Part shown: positions 9,969-19,176 of the stretch, in pieces | Layout: every line of letters begins with the position of its first letter | Numbering within the stretch: position 1 is the first letter of the stretch | From: CAZIDL01 sp964537825 | GTDB lineage: Bacteria > Bacteroidota > Bacteroidia > Flavobacteriales_D > CAYVSK01 | Length of the DNA stretch: 45,876 nt | Assembly: GCA_964537825.1 (NCBI GenBank) | Contig: CAZIDL010000015.1 | Coordinates: forward strand, 1-45,876 | Reading direction: 5' to 3' | Made by a program: the position numbers and the translations under genes | The notes under the pieces: generated by a model | Seen by the model: the letters and a program-made list of their open reading frames with translations, nothing else | Database searches by the model: none | Told to the model about the DNA's origin: nothing

Positions 9969-9976
9969 TACCTTTG
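9969..9976 (+). promoter_or_regulatory. Probable -7 element (TACCTTTG) for prfB
   Basis: TACCTTTG matches the Bacteroidota -7 consensus TAnnTTTG exactly and ends 28 nt before the prfB ATG. I see no convincing -33 element. It lies in the 64-bp gap after the SprF-like gene. Confidence 0.5.
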
Positions 9977-10004
9977 TCCGAACCGGATAATAAAGGTTAA
10001 GGTC

Positions 10005-11121
10005 ATGGTGAATCAGGAACGGATCGACGAACTATCCCGGCGCGTGAAGGCGCTAAGGGAGTATCTTTGACGTTGACGGAAAGCTCGAAAAGATCCAAGA
10101 GGACGAAAAACTGACCCAGGACCCTGAATTCTGGAACGACCCGGACGAAGCCCAAAAGATCCTCAAGCGGATCAAGACCCTCAAAAACTGGACGGAGAGC
10201 TACGAGCAAACCCGTCAGGCAGTGGAGGACCTCCAGGTGCTCCACGATTTTCACCAAGAGGGCGAAGGATCGGAAAGCGAACTCGACCAGAAGTACGAAG
10301 AGGCCCGCTCCCTGATCGGAGACTTGGAATTCAAGAACATGCTCGACAGCCAGGAGGACGCGCGTCCAGCGATCATGCAGATCACTCCTGGTGCCGGCGG
10401 TACGGAGAGCTGTGACTGGGCGGCAATGCTACTCCGGATGTACAAGATGTGGGCCAACGAGAACGGCTATAAGGTCACCGACATCGACATTCAGGAAGGG
10501 GACACGGCGGGTATCAAGTCGGCCACGATCCAGATCGACGGGGACCATCCTTTCGGATACCTGAAAGGAGAGAACGGCGTCCACCGGCTCGTCCGTATAT
10601 CTCCCTACGATTCCAACGGGAGACGGCATACTTCCTTTGCTTCCGTCTACGTATATCCGCTCGCGGACGACTCGATCGATATCCATATAGAACCTTCCGA
10701 TATCGAATTCGAGACCTTCCGGGCAAGCGGAAAAGGGGGGCAGAACGTCAATAAGGTCGAGAGCGCCGTAAGGCTCCGTCATCAGCCTACCGGCATCATC
10801 ATCGAGAATTCGGAGACCCGTTCGCAGAACACCAACAAGGACAAGGCAATGCAGCTTCTGCGCTCACAACTCTATGAGATCGAACGCCAGAAGCAGGATG
10901 CGAAGCGGGAAGAGATCGAATCGAACAAACAGAAGATCGAGTGGGGTTCTCAGATCCGGAACTATGTGTTGCACCCTTATCAGATGATCAAAGACCTCCG
11001 TACTGAAAAAGAGACCTCTAATGTTGAGGATGTGCTAGACGGAGACCTCCAGCCTTTTTTGAAGGCTTACCTGATGCAACAGAACGATCCGGAAGGGGCC
11101 CTTCAGAACGAGAACGAGTAA
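10005..11121 (+). CDS. prfB: Peptide chain release factor 2, made by programmed +1 frameshift
   Basis: RF2 releases finished proteins at UGA and UAA stop codons. The gene is in two frames: codons 1-21 from ATG 10005 end at an in-frame TGA (10068-10070). Reading resumes one base on, at GAC 10069-10071, and runs to the TAA ending at 11121, for a 371-residue product (E. coli RF2 has 365). The catalytic GGQ is at residues 244-246 within SGKGGQNVNKVES. The stop-codon recognition tripeptide reads SPY at residues 199-201 instead of the E. coli SPF; I recall Tyr being common in this phylum. The first ATG of the second frame (10222) is not the start, because the sequence before it encodes normal RF2 helices (for example DPEFWNDP). 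The arsC-like gene starts 1 nt after the stop. Confidence 0.97.
10055..10071 (+). promoter_or_regulatory. prfB programmed +1 frameshift site
   Basis: AAGGGAG (10055-10061), a Shine-Dalgarno-like stimulator, is followed after TAT by CTT TGA C. The CTT codon slips to TTT in +1 when the UGA is slowly read. Spacing and slip site match the classic E. coli site (AGG GGG TAT CTT TGA C) except for one stimulator base. Low RF2 makes UGA pausing longer and raises RF2 output, which is known autoregulation for this gene. Confidence 0.96.
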
Positions 11122-11122
11122 G

Positions 11123-11461
11123 ATGGTCATCTACCACAACCCCCGTTGCAAGAAAAGCCGTGAGACCCTTCAGATCCTTCGCGATGAAGGGATCGAACCG
11201 GAGATCGTGGAATATCTGAAGGAGCCCCCGAGCAGTGAGGAGCTCCAAAAGCTCCTTAGCAAACTTGGGATGGAGGTGAAGGACATCATCCGCAAGAACG
11301 AAAAGGCTTACAAAGAGAACTTCAAAGACAAGGAACTGAACGAAGCTGAATGGTTGCAAGTATTGAGCAAGAACCCGAAGCTCATCGAACGACCTATCGT
11401 CATAAAAGGGGAAAAGGCCGTACTTGGGCGCCCTCCCGAGAATGTTAAAGAACTGCTTTAA
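11123..11461 (+). CDS. arsC: ArsC/Spx-family arsenate-reductase-like protein
   Basis: This 112-residue protein has a thioredoxin-like fold of the ArsC family. It carries IYHNPRCKKSRETL, with the catalytic cysteine at residue 9, and the three arginines that bind the oxyanion in the E. coli plasmid ArsC appear equivalent here (IIRKNE, ERPIV, LGRPPE). Family members reduce arsenate to arsenite with glutaredoxin or glutathione. No arsenite pump or ArsR regulator is nearby, so the physiological role could be another thiol reduction. The gene starts 1 nt after prfB and ends 14 nt before fumC, so these three genes probably form one transcript. Family confidence is high; substrate confidence is moderate. 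Confidence 0.85.
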   Translation: MVIYHNPRCKKSRETLQILRDEGIEPEIVEYLKEPPSSEELQKLLSKLGMEVKDIIRKNEKAYKENFKDKELNEAEWLQVLSKNPKLIERPIVIKGEKAVLGRPPENVKELL

Positions 11462-11475
11462 AAAAAACGAACGCT

Positions 11476-12881
<1,406 letters not shown>

Positions 12882-12891
<10 letters not shown>

Positions 12892-13973
12892 CCTGAGCCG
12901 CTTTCGCGGTTCACTTCCTCAGCGATCCCCTTGATCTTCTGTTCATCGTCTTTGTGACAGATGAGCAGCACGCCGTCCGATTCGACCACGATCAGATCCT
13001 CCACGCCCTGGAGGACGACGAGTTTATCCGCAGGGACCTGAACGATGGAGTTCTTCGTACCGTAAAGTGCGGTCTTTTCACCGACGACGGCGTTCCCGTT
13101 CGCGTCCTTTTCCATGAGCTCGTGAAGAGCACCCCAGGTCCCGAGGTCGGACCACCCGATATCCGCAAGAACGACATCCACGTTACCGGCCTTTTCCATT
13201 ACCCCGTGATCGATCGAAACATCAGGGCAATTCCCATAAGCTTGTTCGATGAAAGCGGTTTCCTCCTGGCGGTTGTAAGCCTCCTTCCCTTCGCGGAACA
13301 AGCAGTCCAACTGTGGCAAATGTTCCCTGAGGGCATTCAGGATGCTTTGGACATGCCAAATGAAGATCCCCGAATTCCAATAATGATCCCCTTGTTCGAG
13401 GAATCGCTCAGCCGTTGCTTTATCAGGCTTTTCAGTGAAAGCAAGCACCTTGCGGACCCTCGATGATCCGGAGCCCGGGTCGTCATCGAATTGGATATAG
13501 CCGTAACCAGTATCCGGCCGGGTAGGCCTGATACCCAGCGTAACGAGCCGTTCCGCTTCCACAGCACGGTCCATAGCAACCTGCACCGTCTCCACGAAGG
13601 CTCCTTCCTTTTCGATCAGATGATCGGATGGAGCGATGAGCAAACAAGCCTCAGGATCGACCCCGCAGATCTTATGAGCAGCATAAGCAACGCATGGCGC
13701 GGTATTTCGACGCATCGGCTCGGCGAGGATCTGGTCTTCACCGATCTCAGGCAATTGCTCCTTAACAAGCCCCGCGTAGTCCTGATTCGTGACCACATAG
13801 ATCCGGTCGGAGCTGGTGATCCGACGAAGCCGGTCAAAGGTCATTTGGAGAAGGGTACGACCCACTCCCAGGATATCGTGGAATTGCTTAGGTCGGCTGG
13901 ACCGACTCATGGGCCAAAAGCGGCTTCCAATACCGCCGGCCATAATGACGCAGTAAGAATGTCGAGGATCCAT
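12882..13973 (-). CDS. manC: Mannose-1-phosphate guanylyltransferase
   Basis: This 363-residue enzyme makes GDP-mannose from mannose-1-phosphate and GTP, supplying mannose, fucose or rhamnose for surface polysaccharide and glycoproteins. The nucleotide-binding signature MAGGIGSRFWPMSRSSRPKQ is at residues 11-30. The mid-protein motifs FTEKP and NSGIFIW are those of the ManC/Cpsb family. It lacks the C-terminal phosphomannose isomerase domain of the fused, longer ManC type, so it is single-function. It lies 42 nt downstream of the SprT-like gene on the same strand and may be read from that gene's promoter. Its stop codon lies inside the end of fumC. Confidence 0.93.
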
Positions 13974-14015
13974 CTTCGTTCGCTTAGCCCAAAAATAGAA
14001 AGATCCCGTGCCTTT

Positions 14016-14636
14016 TCAGCTCTTCTTTTCTTCGATCGGATGGACCCGAGCGGACCCATTAACGAGATAGACCCGGGAACTGCCGATCCTCTCGCAGCGG
14101 TAACGGGTCCGGAGCTTTTTGCCTTTTCGCATGACCCAACCTTTGTCGAGCATAAAATGACTTCCTTCAGGAAGTTCCGAAAGCGATATTCCATCTGGAT
14201 CCTCCAATTCCCGAAGCGCACCCAAGAGATCAGGATCGGCGTGCATAGAAGCCTTGGGGTCCTTCATATGCTGTTGGAGCACGGATAAAAGGAAGGATGG
14301 AAAGATCTGCTCAGTAAGGAACGGGGCCATCATCCGCTTAAAAACCTCCTTCCACTCACGCCCATGCGGACTTATACGCCCTCTAACTTCTTCGTAGGTC
14401 ATCAAGTGGGCCAATTCGTGGATGAGCGTGATCAGAAAGGAATATGGGCCAAGATCGCGGCCCACGGTAATGCAGTGAGGCTTTCCTTCATGGGGTGGAC
14501 GATGATCGCCCAATTTACTCTTCCGTCCGGCCTTCAAATGAAGCTCGAACGGGGCTGGAAAGTGCCATTCCTGCAATATGGGCATTGCTGCGGAAGGCAG
14601 ATATTTCTCCAAACCGTTCGGAAAGCGTTCGCTCAC
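14016..14636 (-). CDS. SprT-like zinc metalloprotein
   Basis: This 206-residue protein has the SprT-family metal site HELAH at residues 73-77, with a likely third ligand at His91 in the ISPHGREWK segment, as in SprT/Spartan domains. Residues 1-70 fit the SprT N-terminal half. No signal peptide or membrane segment is visible, so it is probably cytoplasmic. Eukaryotic Spartan cleaves DNA-protein crosslinks; the role of the bacterial proteins is poorly known and I do not assign one. The ATG overlaps the upstream lipoprotein stop as ATGA (14633-14636), so the two are translationally coupled. Confidence 0.85.
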   Translation of the reverse strand: MSERFPNGLEKYLPSAAMPILQEWHFPAPFELHLKAGRKSKLGDHRPPHEGKPHCITVGRDLGPYSFLITLIHELAHLMTYEEVRGRISPHGREWKEVFKRMMAPFLTEQIFPSFLLSVLQQHMKDPKASMHADPDLLGALRELEDPDGISLSELPEGSHFMLDKGWVMRKGKKLRTRYRCERIGSSRVYLVNGSARVHPIEEKKS

Positions 14637-14779
14637 CTTGCAGGCTCGACCTTAGGAGCTTTCACTTCCCATTTAGGGCATTCCATGCACTTATCCTCCT
14701 TGAAGAGGGAACATGACTGGAAAAGCCCGAGCGAGAGTAAAAGGACAAGGACCTTATGGAAACCGGAGCTTTTATGCAT
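14633..14779 (-). CDS. Small lipoprotein, 48 residues
   Basis: The product starts MHKSSGFHKV, continues with a hydrophobic LVLLLSLGLF core, and has a lipobox-like FQSC that would make Cys23 the lipidated residue. The mature part, 26 residues long, contains a CMEC pair, close to a metal- or disulfide-forming CxxC spacing, and is rich in Lys, Glu and Pro. The longer same-frame ORF reaching 15124 is not credible because it overlaps mlaE on the other strand. Support for a real gene is the exact ATGA overlap with the SprT-like start and a TAnnTTTG element 19 nt upstream. I recognise no family; function is unknown. Confidence 0.72.
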   Translation of the reverse strand: MHKSSGFHKVLVLLLSLGLFQSCSLFKEDKCMECPKWEVKAPKVEPAR

Positions 14780-14798
14780 GAAGCCTTTGCTTCTTTTC

Positions 14799-14806
14799 CA
14801 AAGATA
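14799..14806 (-). promoter_or_regulatory. Probable -7 element (TATCTTTG) for the lipoprotein-sprT-manC operon
   Basis: On the minus strand TATCTTTG matches TAnnTTTG and ends 19 nt before the lipoprotein ATG. No clear -33 element is seen. It lies in the 102-bp divergent gap with mlaE, where I find no matching plus-strand element. Confidence 0.5.
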
Positions 14807-14881
14807 ATGAACCGGAAAGAAGGAAGGGTATAGGACTTCGCCTAACACTGCATGTAGCGCTTTCATTATCTTAGGAGCTTC

Positions 14882-15622
14882 ATGAACGTTTTTGCCCATA
14901 TTGGGAATTATTGCCTGCTCCTGCGGGATGTCTTCAGCAAGCCTGAAAAGTTCCACATCTATTGGAAGCAATTCATGTTGGAGACACGGAGCTTGGGACT
15001 CAATTCTTTCGGGATCGTTGCCCTTATATCGGTTTTCATGGGAGCTGTTATCACGCTCCAGACAGCCTCCATGATCGGAAGTCCATGGGTCCCGCTTTAC
15101 ACGGTCGGATATACAACGAGGCAATCGGTCATCCTGGAGTTCTCTCCCACGATCATCTCCCTTATTCTGGCAGGTAAGGTAGGGTCCAACATAGCCTCTG
15201 AGCTCGGGACGATGCGCGTTACGGAACAGATCGATGCACTTGACATCATGGGGGTGAATTCCGCCGGTTATCTGATCTTTCCCAAGATCCTTGCGGCCAT
15301 GTTCTTTTTTCCGTTCCTTGTGATCTTCAGCATGGGACTAGGCCTTTTGGGCGGTTACCTGGTGGTCCTTTCCACCGGCATTATGACGGAGCATGGCTAT
15401 CTCTACGGAATCAAGTTCGATTTTCAGACCTTTTCAGTGACCTATGCGCTGATAAAAACGGTCGTATTCGCATTCATCATCACGACGATCTCAGCCTATC
15501 AAGGATATTTCACGGACGGAGGTGCTCTGGAGGTCGGGCGATCGAGCACGCGAGCGGTTGTCCATAGCAGTATTCTGATCCTGATCGCCAACTACATCCT
15601 GACCAATATGCTCCTCATATGA
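14882..15622 (+). CDS. mlaE: MlaE-family ABC transporter permease
   Basis: This 246-residue membrane protein matches the MlaE permease family in length and layout: an N-terminal amphipathic stretch, then about five hydrophobic segments starting at GIVALISVFMGAVITLQ. The conserved loop SNIASELGTMRVTEQIDALDIMG is the family hallmark. With MlaF it forms the inner-membrane core that moves phospholipids between the inner and outer membranes. AGGAG lies 6 nt before the ATG. It overlaps mlaF by 4 nt (ATGA). The MCE-domain substrate-binding subunit (MlaD) is not adjacent. Confidence 0.93.
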   Translation: MNVFAHIGNYCLLLRDVFSKPEKFHIYWKQFMLETRSLGLNSFGIVALISVFMGAVITLQTASMIGSPWVPLYTVGYTTRQSVILEFSPTIISLILAGKVGSNIASELGTMRVTEQIDALDIMGVNSAGYLIFPKILAAMFFFPFLVIFSMGLGLLGGYLVVLSTGIMTEHGYLYGIKFDFQTFSVTYALIKTVVFAFIITTISAYQGYFTDGGALEVGRSSTRAVVHSSILILIANYILTNMLLI

Positions 15623-16383
15623 TAGAAGTGAAGGGATTAACCAAATCCTTTGGAGGAGAAACGGTCCTGGAGGATATCGATATCACCTTCGAAAAGGGAC
15701 GCACGAATCTCATCATCGGCAGAAGCGGTTCTGGAAAGTCCGTCCTGGCCAAATGCGTGGTCGGGCTTCTGGAATTCGAAGAAGGAAAAGTGATCTATGA
15801 CGGCCGGCACTTTTCTCAAATGAAACGAAGGGAAAAGCGGGATGTCCGCCAGGAGATCGGAATGCTCTTTCAAGGCAGTGCGCTTTTCGATTCCCTGAGC
15901 GTAGAGGAGAACGTCATGTTCCCCTTGACGATGTTCACGAAGAAAAGTCGAAAGGAGATGAAGGAGCGGGTGGACCTTTGCCTGGACCGCGTGAACCTGA
16001 AGGGGAGCAATGAGCTATATCCAGCGGAATTGAGCGGGGGGATGAAAAAAAGGGTGGGGATCGCACGGGCGATATCGATGAACCCCAAATACCTCTTTTG
16101 TGACGAGCCGAACTCAGGCCTCGATCCTCAGACTTCGATCGTGATCGACAACCTGATCCGAGAACTTACTTACGAGTTCGACATGACGACCATCGTCATC
16201 ACCCACGATATGAACTCGGTGATCGAGATCGGCGATTATACGGCCTTCCTGCACAATGGAAAGAAATGGTGGGAGGGCAGTAAAGAGGACATCCTTTACG
16301 CGGATAACAAGGAGCTCACGGACTTTGTATACGCATCCGAGTTCATGCGCTCCTTGAAGGACACGCTCCGTTCGGGAAAATAA
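15619..16383 (+). CDS. mlaF: MlaF-family ABC transporter ATPase
   Basis: This 254-residue ATPase powers the MlaE permease. Walker A GRSGSGKS is at residues 34-41, the Q-loop is in IGMLFQGSALFDSLSVEENV, the signature LSGG starts at residue 138, Walker B YLFCDEP is near 158, and the D-loop is SGLDPQTS. The wording around Q-loop and signature (FQGSALFDSL, LSGGMKKRVGIARA) is that of MlaF rather than of drug or sugar transporters. Translation is coupled to mlaE. A strong terminator follows 30 nt after the stop, so the operon ends here. Confidence 0.94.
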   Translation: MIEVKGLTKSFGGETVLEDIDITFEKGRTNLIIGRSGSGKSVLAKCVVGLLEFEEGKVIYDGRHFSQMKRREKRDVRQEIGMLFQGSALFDSLSVEENVMFPLTMFTKKSRKEMKERVDLCLDRVNLKGSNELYPAELSGGMKKRVGIARAISMNPKYLFCDEPNSGLDPQTSIVIDNLIRELTYEFDMTTIVITHDMNSVIEIGDYTAFLHNGKKWWEGSKEDILYADNKELTDFVYASEFMRSLKDTLRSGK

Positions 16384-16413
16384 GCCCAACTTCCCTTCAC
16401 ACGTTAACGGGAT

Positions 16414-16450
16414 AAAAAAAGAGGCCGCTCCTTTCGGAACGGCCTCTTTT
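16414..16450. terminator. Two-way Rho-independent terminator between mlaF and the T9SS-exported protein gene
   Basis: AAAAGAGGCCG (16417-16427) pairs perfectly with CGGCCTCTTTT (16440-16450) around a 12-nt loop that can extend the stem (TCC/GGA). The A-run on the left and T-run on the right make it work on both strands, which suits the convergent genes around it. Confidence 0.92.
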
Positions 16451-16479
16451 AGTTAGAGAGGGACGTTACTGAAGCCCTC

Positions 16480-19080
16480 TTACTTTTTCACCAGTTTGAT
16501 GACCTTGTTGGTCTCTTCGTTGCTCAGGTGAACGAGATAGACGCCTTCGGGCTGATCCAGCTCGAATTGAACGCGAGCGCTATTGATGCTCTCCCGTTCC
16601 TTGACAACGCGACCTTGCAGGTCGGTGATGCGCATCCGAAGATCCCTACCCGTTTTTCCGAGTTCCAAAGTAAAGTCGCCTTTCGTCGGGTTCGGATAGA
16701 GCGCAAGCGGTGCATCTTCTCGGTAATCCCCGATACCAACGGTGGTGATCGTATGGCAATTCGAGGTGTCCATGCATCCGCCCCCTTGATCGATCACGAC
16801 AGCATAATCGCCGTTCTGACTGGGCTGGAAGGACTGAGAAGTAGCCCCGCTGATCGCGGATCCACCGCATTCGACCCACTGATAGGAATTCGCACCACCG
16901 AGATTGGCCTCGAGGGTGGCGGTGGAATCGATCTTGGTAACACTCGTATCGGGCGTTCCCAAGGTGAGGTTGATCGTAAGCACGCTATCACAACCCCTGG
17001 CGGTCGGAATGGTATCCATATAGGTGCCCGGGGAGGTATAGGTCTCATCCCCGCTCGGGACCGTATAAGATGTGCATCCCGTACGATCGATGGTCTTGCT
17101 CTTCGATTGATAGACGGTCACGTCAGCCGTATGGATACCTGCACAGCTTCCGGGGGTTCCCCATGCAGTGTCTTGGTACTGTCCATCCGTATAATAGGTC
17201 TGCCCACCAGAGGTCGTGAAGCTGTCACAGACGCTCTTTTGGACGACCGTATTCTCCCTTCGTGATCCGTTCATCGCCACTCGAATGGCAGGAATGGTGT
17301 TGGTGGTGTAAGGGTTGTTCTCCCCTTGCCAATAGTACCAACTCTTATACTGCCAGAACCTATGATAACCAGATGCAGAAACGCCGAAATTCTGGCTTCC
17401 GCCTTGGTGTTCGACAAAGGCCGTGGTGATCGTGTCACTGTTCTTCGGAACGGCCACACCATTAATGGGGTTCCCGTTCGCATCATAGGCTATATCAAGG
17501 CAAACCCATGACCCTGTATCCTGGGCAGTGATCGTATAGATGGAGGATTGCCCGTACACATCCCCACTAAAGGCGCTCAATCCTGCCGTAACACTAGCCC
17601 CAACATCCGTTGAATCGGCATGGACGTGGAAACAGATCTGCTTGACCGTATCGACATTGGAGTCGAACCAAGTGAAATCGAAAACATTGTAAATGGTCAT
17701 CGTCGGGTATGACCCTTGATTTGGATCAGTGGTGATAGGGCGCCGGAAAAATTGACCATAAAGCGGATAATCATCGATCCCATAGGTGCTGTCACTGATC
17801 CGGAAACGATCCACCGCTTGCTCCGGGACTCCGGTATTGTTATCGAAGTAACAATCCGCGGTATCACCACCTATTGCGGCCTGATGAAGTACCGTATAAG
17901 TTCCCGTATCATACGCCATGAATTCAGTGGGAGCCCAGAGGGTATCCGGATAAGGGGGTTGATATCCATGGATATTTCCTCCGTAACAACTCATGGAATC
18001 GAGCTGGACCATGGTAGAATCAGCATAGACGAAATTCCCGGATGCTTCATCCCGTACCAGGCTCTGAAGCATCGCACTATCGACGGAATTTCTTCCCATA
18101 TTGCAAAGCTGACCTCCCAAACGCAAGGAATCCAGATTGCAATCAGGGATGATGGTGTATTCGCCGGGATAAACACCATCGATCCCGAAGTTCACCCCTT
18201 GGCTGTTTTCGTATGTGGGAAGGGAGGAACTGTTGTAATACTGGCTGTTCTTGGAGATCATTGCAGCGCTCTGAGTGATGGAAAGATCGTTCTTGTGGCC
18301 TTCACGGATGACCACATCATCGATCAACCAGGAATAATAGCCCACAACATATCCCTGAGATTCTGTAGGAGGCCAAGTGAACCGGATCTTGACAGAATCC
18401 TGATTCGAAGAGATGGCTTCTTCAAGTCCGAAAGTGAAGGTGGTCGGATTCGGCGGTCCGATATTGGTCTCGTAATACCGACTGAGATTGAACCGATACC
18501 ATCCCGTATCGGTGCTCACTTCCATGTAAACATTATGACCGAATGCACAGCAATAACGGAAGATGGTCTGAACCGATACGACCGGTTGATCATAACCAGT
18601 AAGGTCGATGGCAGAGTCCATCTCTAGATGGAGTTCAGGAGGTGGCCCGGCGGCTGAAGATATATACCCAAATGCGGATTGAACGTCAGCGAGGACGTAT
18701 CCGTTGCTGGCAGTGGTGGAATTCAAAGGACCGATCGGATACTGACCTGAGCTTTGACAATTCGAATTACATGCTTGCCAGGGATCTGTTGCGGTTTGTC
18801 CGTTCCCTGTGGTATCCCAGCCAATACCATGGGTATTGTTCCCATTGAACTGGTTGGCAAAATCTTCATAAAAGATCGTATCCCCATGGCATGGAGCCCG
18901 ATTTGCGGAATTGACCCCGCTTTGGTTGGGGAAACGATGAAAATCAGATGCTTTCTTCTGGTCGAATTGTGGCCTGAGTTCGGGTTGCTTCCGTTGCCAA
19001 CCCTCAGTCCCTGACTGTTGGGCCAGCCCAGTACCAGCGAGCATTAGAAAAACGACAGCTAGGTAGATTGTTCTCCTCAT
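16480..19080 (-). CDS. Secreted protein with type A T9SS sorting domain
   Basis: This 866-residue protein has a signal peptide (MRRTIYLAVVFLMLAGTGLA, cleavage near residue 20). Residues about 65-260 resemble a MAM/jelly-roll-like domain ending in WLIDDVVIREG. A long uncharacterised middle region follows. Two cysteine-bounded repeats near 610-700 (CDSFTTSGGQTYYTDGQY and CTSYTVPSGDETYTSPGTY) are of the kind common before T9SS domains, and an Ig-like stretch lies near 705-780. The last 75 residues, beginning LALYPNPTKGDFTLE and ending in the basic VIKLVKK, are a type A T9SS sorting domain. It is therefore probably exported by T9SS and anchored at the surface or released. No catalytic motif was recognised; an adhesive or binding role is only a guess. 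It is transcribed alone, ending at the shared terminator. Confidence 0.88.
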   Translation of the reverse strand: MRRTIYLAVVFLMLAGTGLAQQSGTEGWQRKQPELRPQFDQKKASDFHRFPNQSGVNSANRAPCHGDTIFYEDFANQFNGNNTHGIGWDTTGNGQTATDPWQACNSNCQSSGQYPIGPLNSTTASNGYVLADVQSAFGYISSAAGPPPELHLEMDSAIDLTGYDQPVVSVQTIFRYCCAFGHNVYMEVSTDTGWYRFNLSRYYETNIGPPNPTTFTFGLEEAISSNQDSVKIRFTWPPTESQGYVVGYYSWLIDDVVIREGHKNDLSITQSAAMISKNSQYYNSSSLPTYENSQGVNFGIDGVYPGEYTIIPDCNLDSLRLGGQLCNMGRNSVDSAMLQSLVRDEASGNFVYADSTMVQLDSMSCYGGNIHGYQPPYPDTLWAPTEFMAYDTGTYTVLHQAAIGGDTADCYFDNNTGVPEQAVDRFRISDSTYGIDDYPLYGQFFRRPITTDPNQGSYPTMTIYNVFDFTWFDSNVDTVKQICFHVHADSTDVGASVTAGLSAFSGDVYGQSSIYTITAQDTGSWVCLDIAYDANGNPINGVAVPKNSDTITTAFVEHQGGSQNFGVSASGYHRFWQYKSWYYWQGENNPYTTNTIPAIRVAMNGSRRENTVVQKSVCDSFTTSGGQTYYTDGQYQDTAWGTPGSCAGIHTADVTVYQSKSKTIDRTGCTSYTVPSGDETYTSPGTYMDTIPTARGCDSVLTINLTLGTPDTSVTKIDSTATLEANLGGANSYQWVECGGSAISGATSQSFQPSQNGDYAVVIDQGGGCMDTSNCHTITTVGIGDYREDAPLALYPNPTKGDFTLELGKTGRDLRMRITDLQGRVVKERESINSARVQFELDQPEGVYLVHLSNEETNKVIKLVKK

Positions 19081-19106
19081 CGGTTGCGAGATTTTGATTG
19101 CACCTT

Positions 19107-19114
19107 CAAATATA
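19107..19114 (-). promoter_or_regulatory. Probable -7 element (TATATTTG) for the 866-residue secreted protein
   Basis: On the minus strand TATATTTG matches TAnnTTTG and ends 26 nt before the ATG. It lies in the 96-bp gap after ftsZ, where I see no clear terminator for the dcw operon. Confidence 0.55.
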
Positions 19115-19176
19115 GAAAAAAGTCTTTGCAGTTTTATGTTATCGGAACGAAGAGCAACTGAGCGAGGTTGGACCCC

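Noticed and set aside
14780..15124. N-terminal extension of the lipoprotein frame to a 163-residue ORF
   Set aside because: It would lie antisense to mlaE and place the signal peptide in mid-protein.
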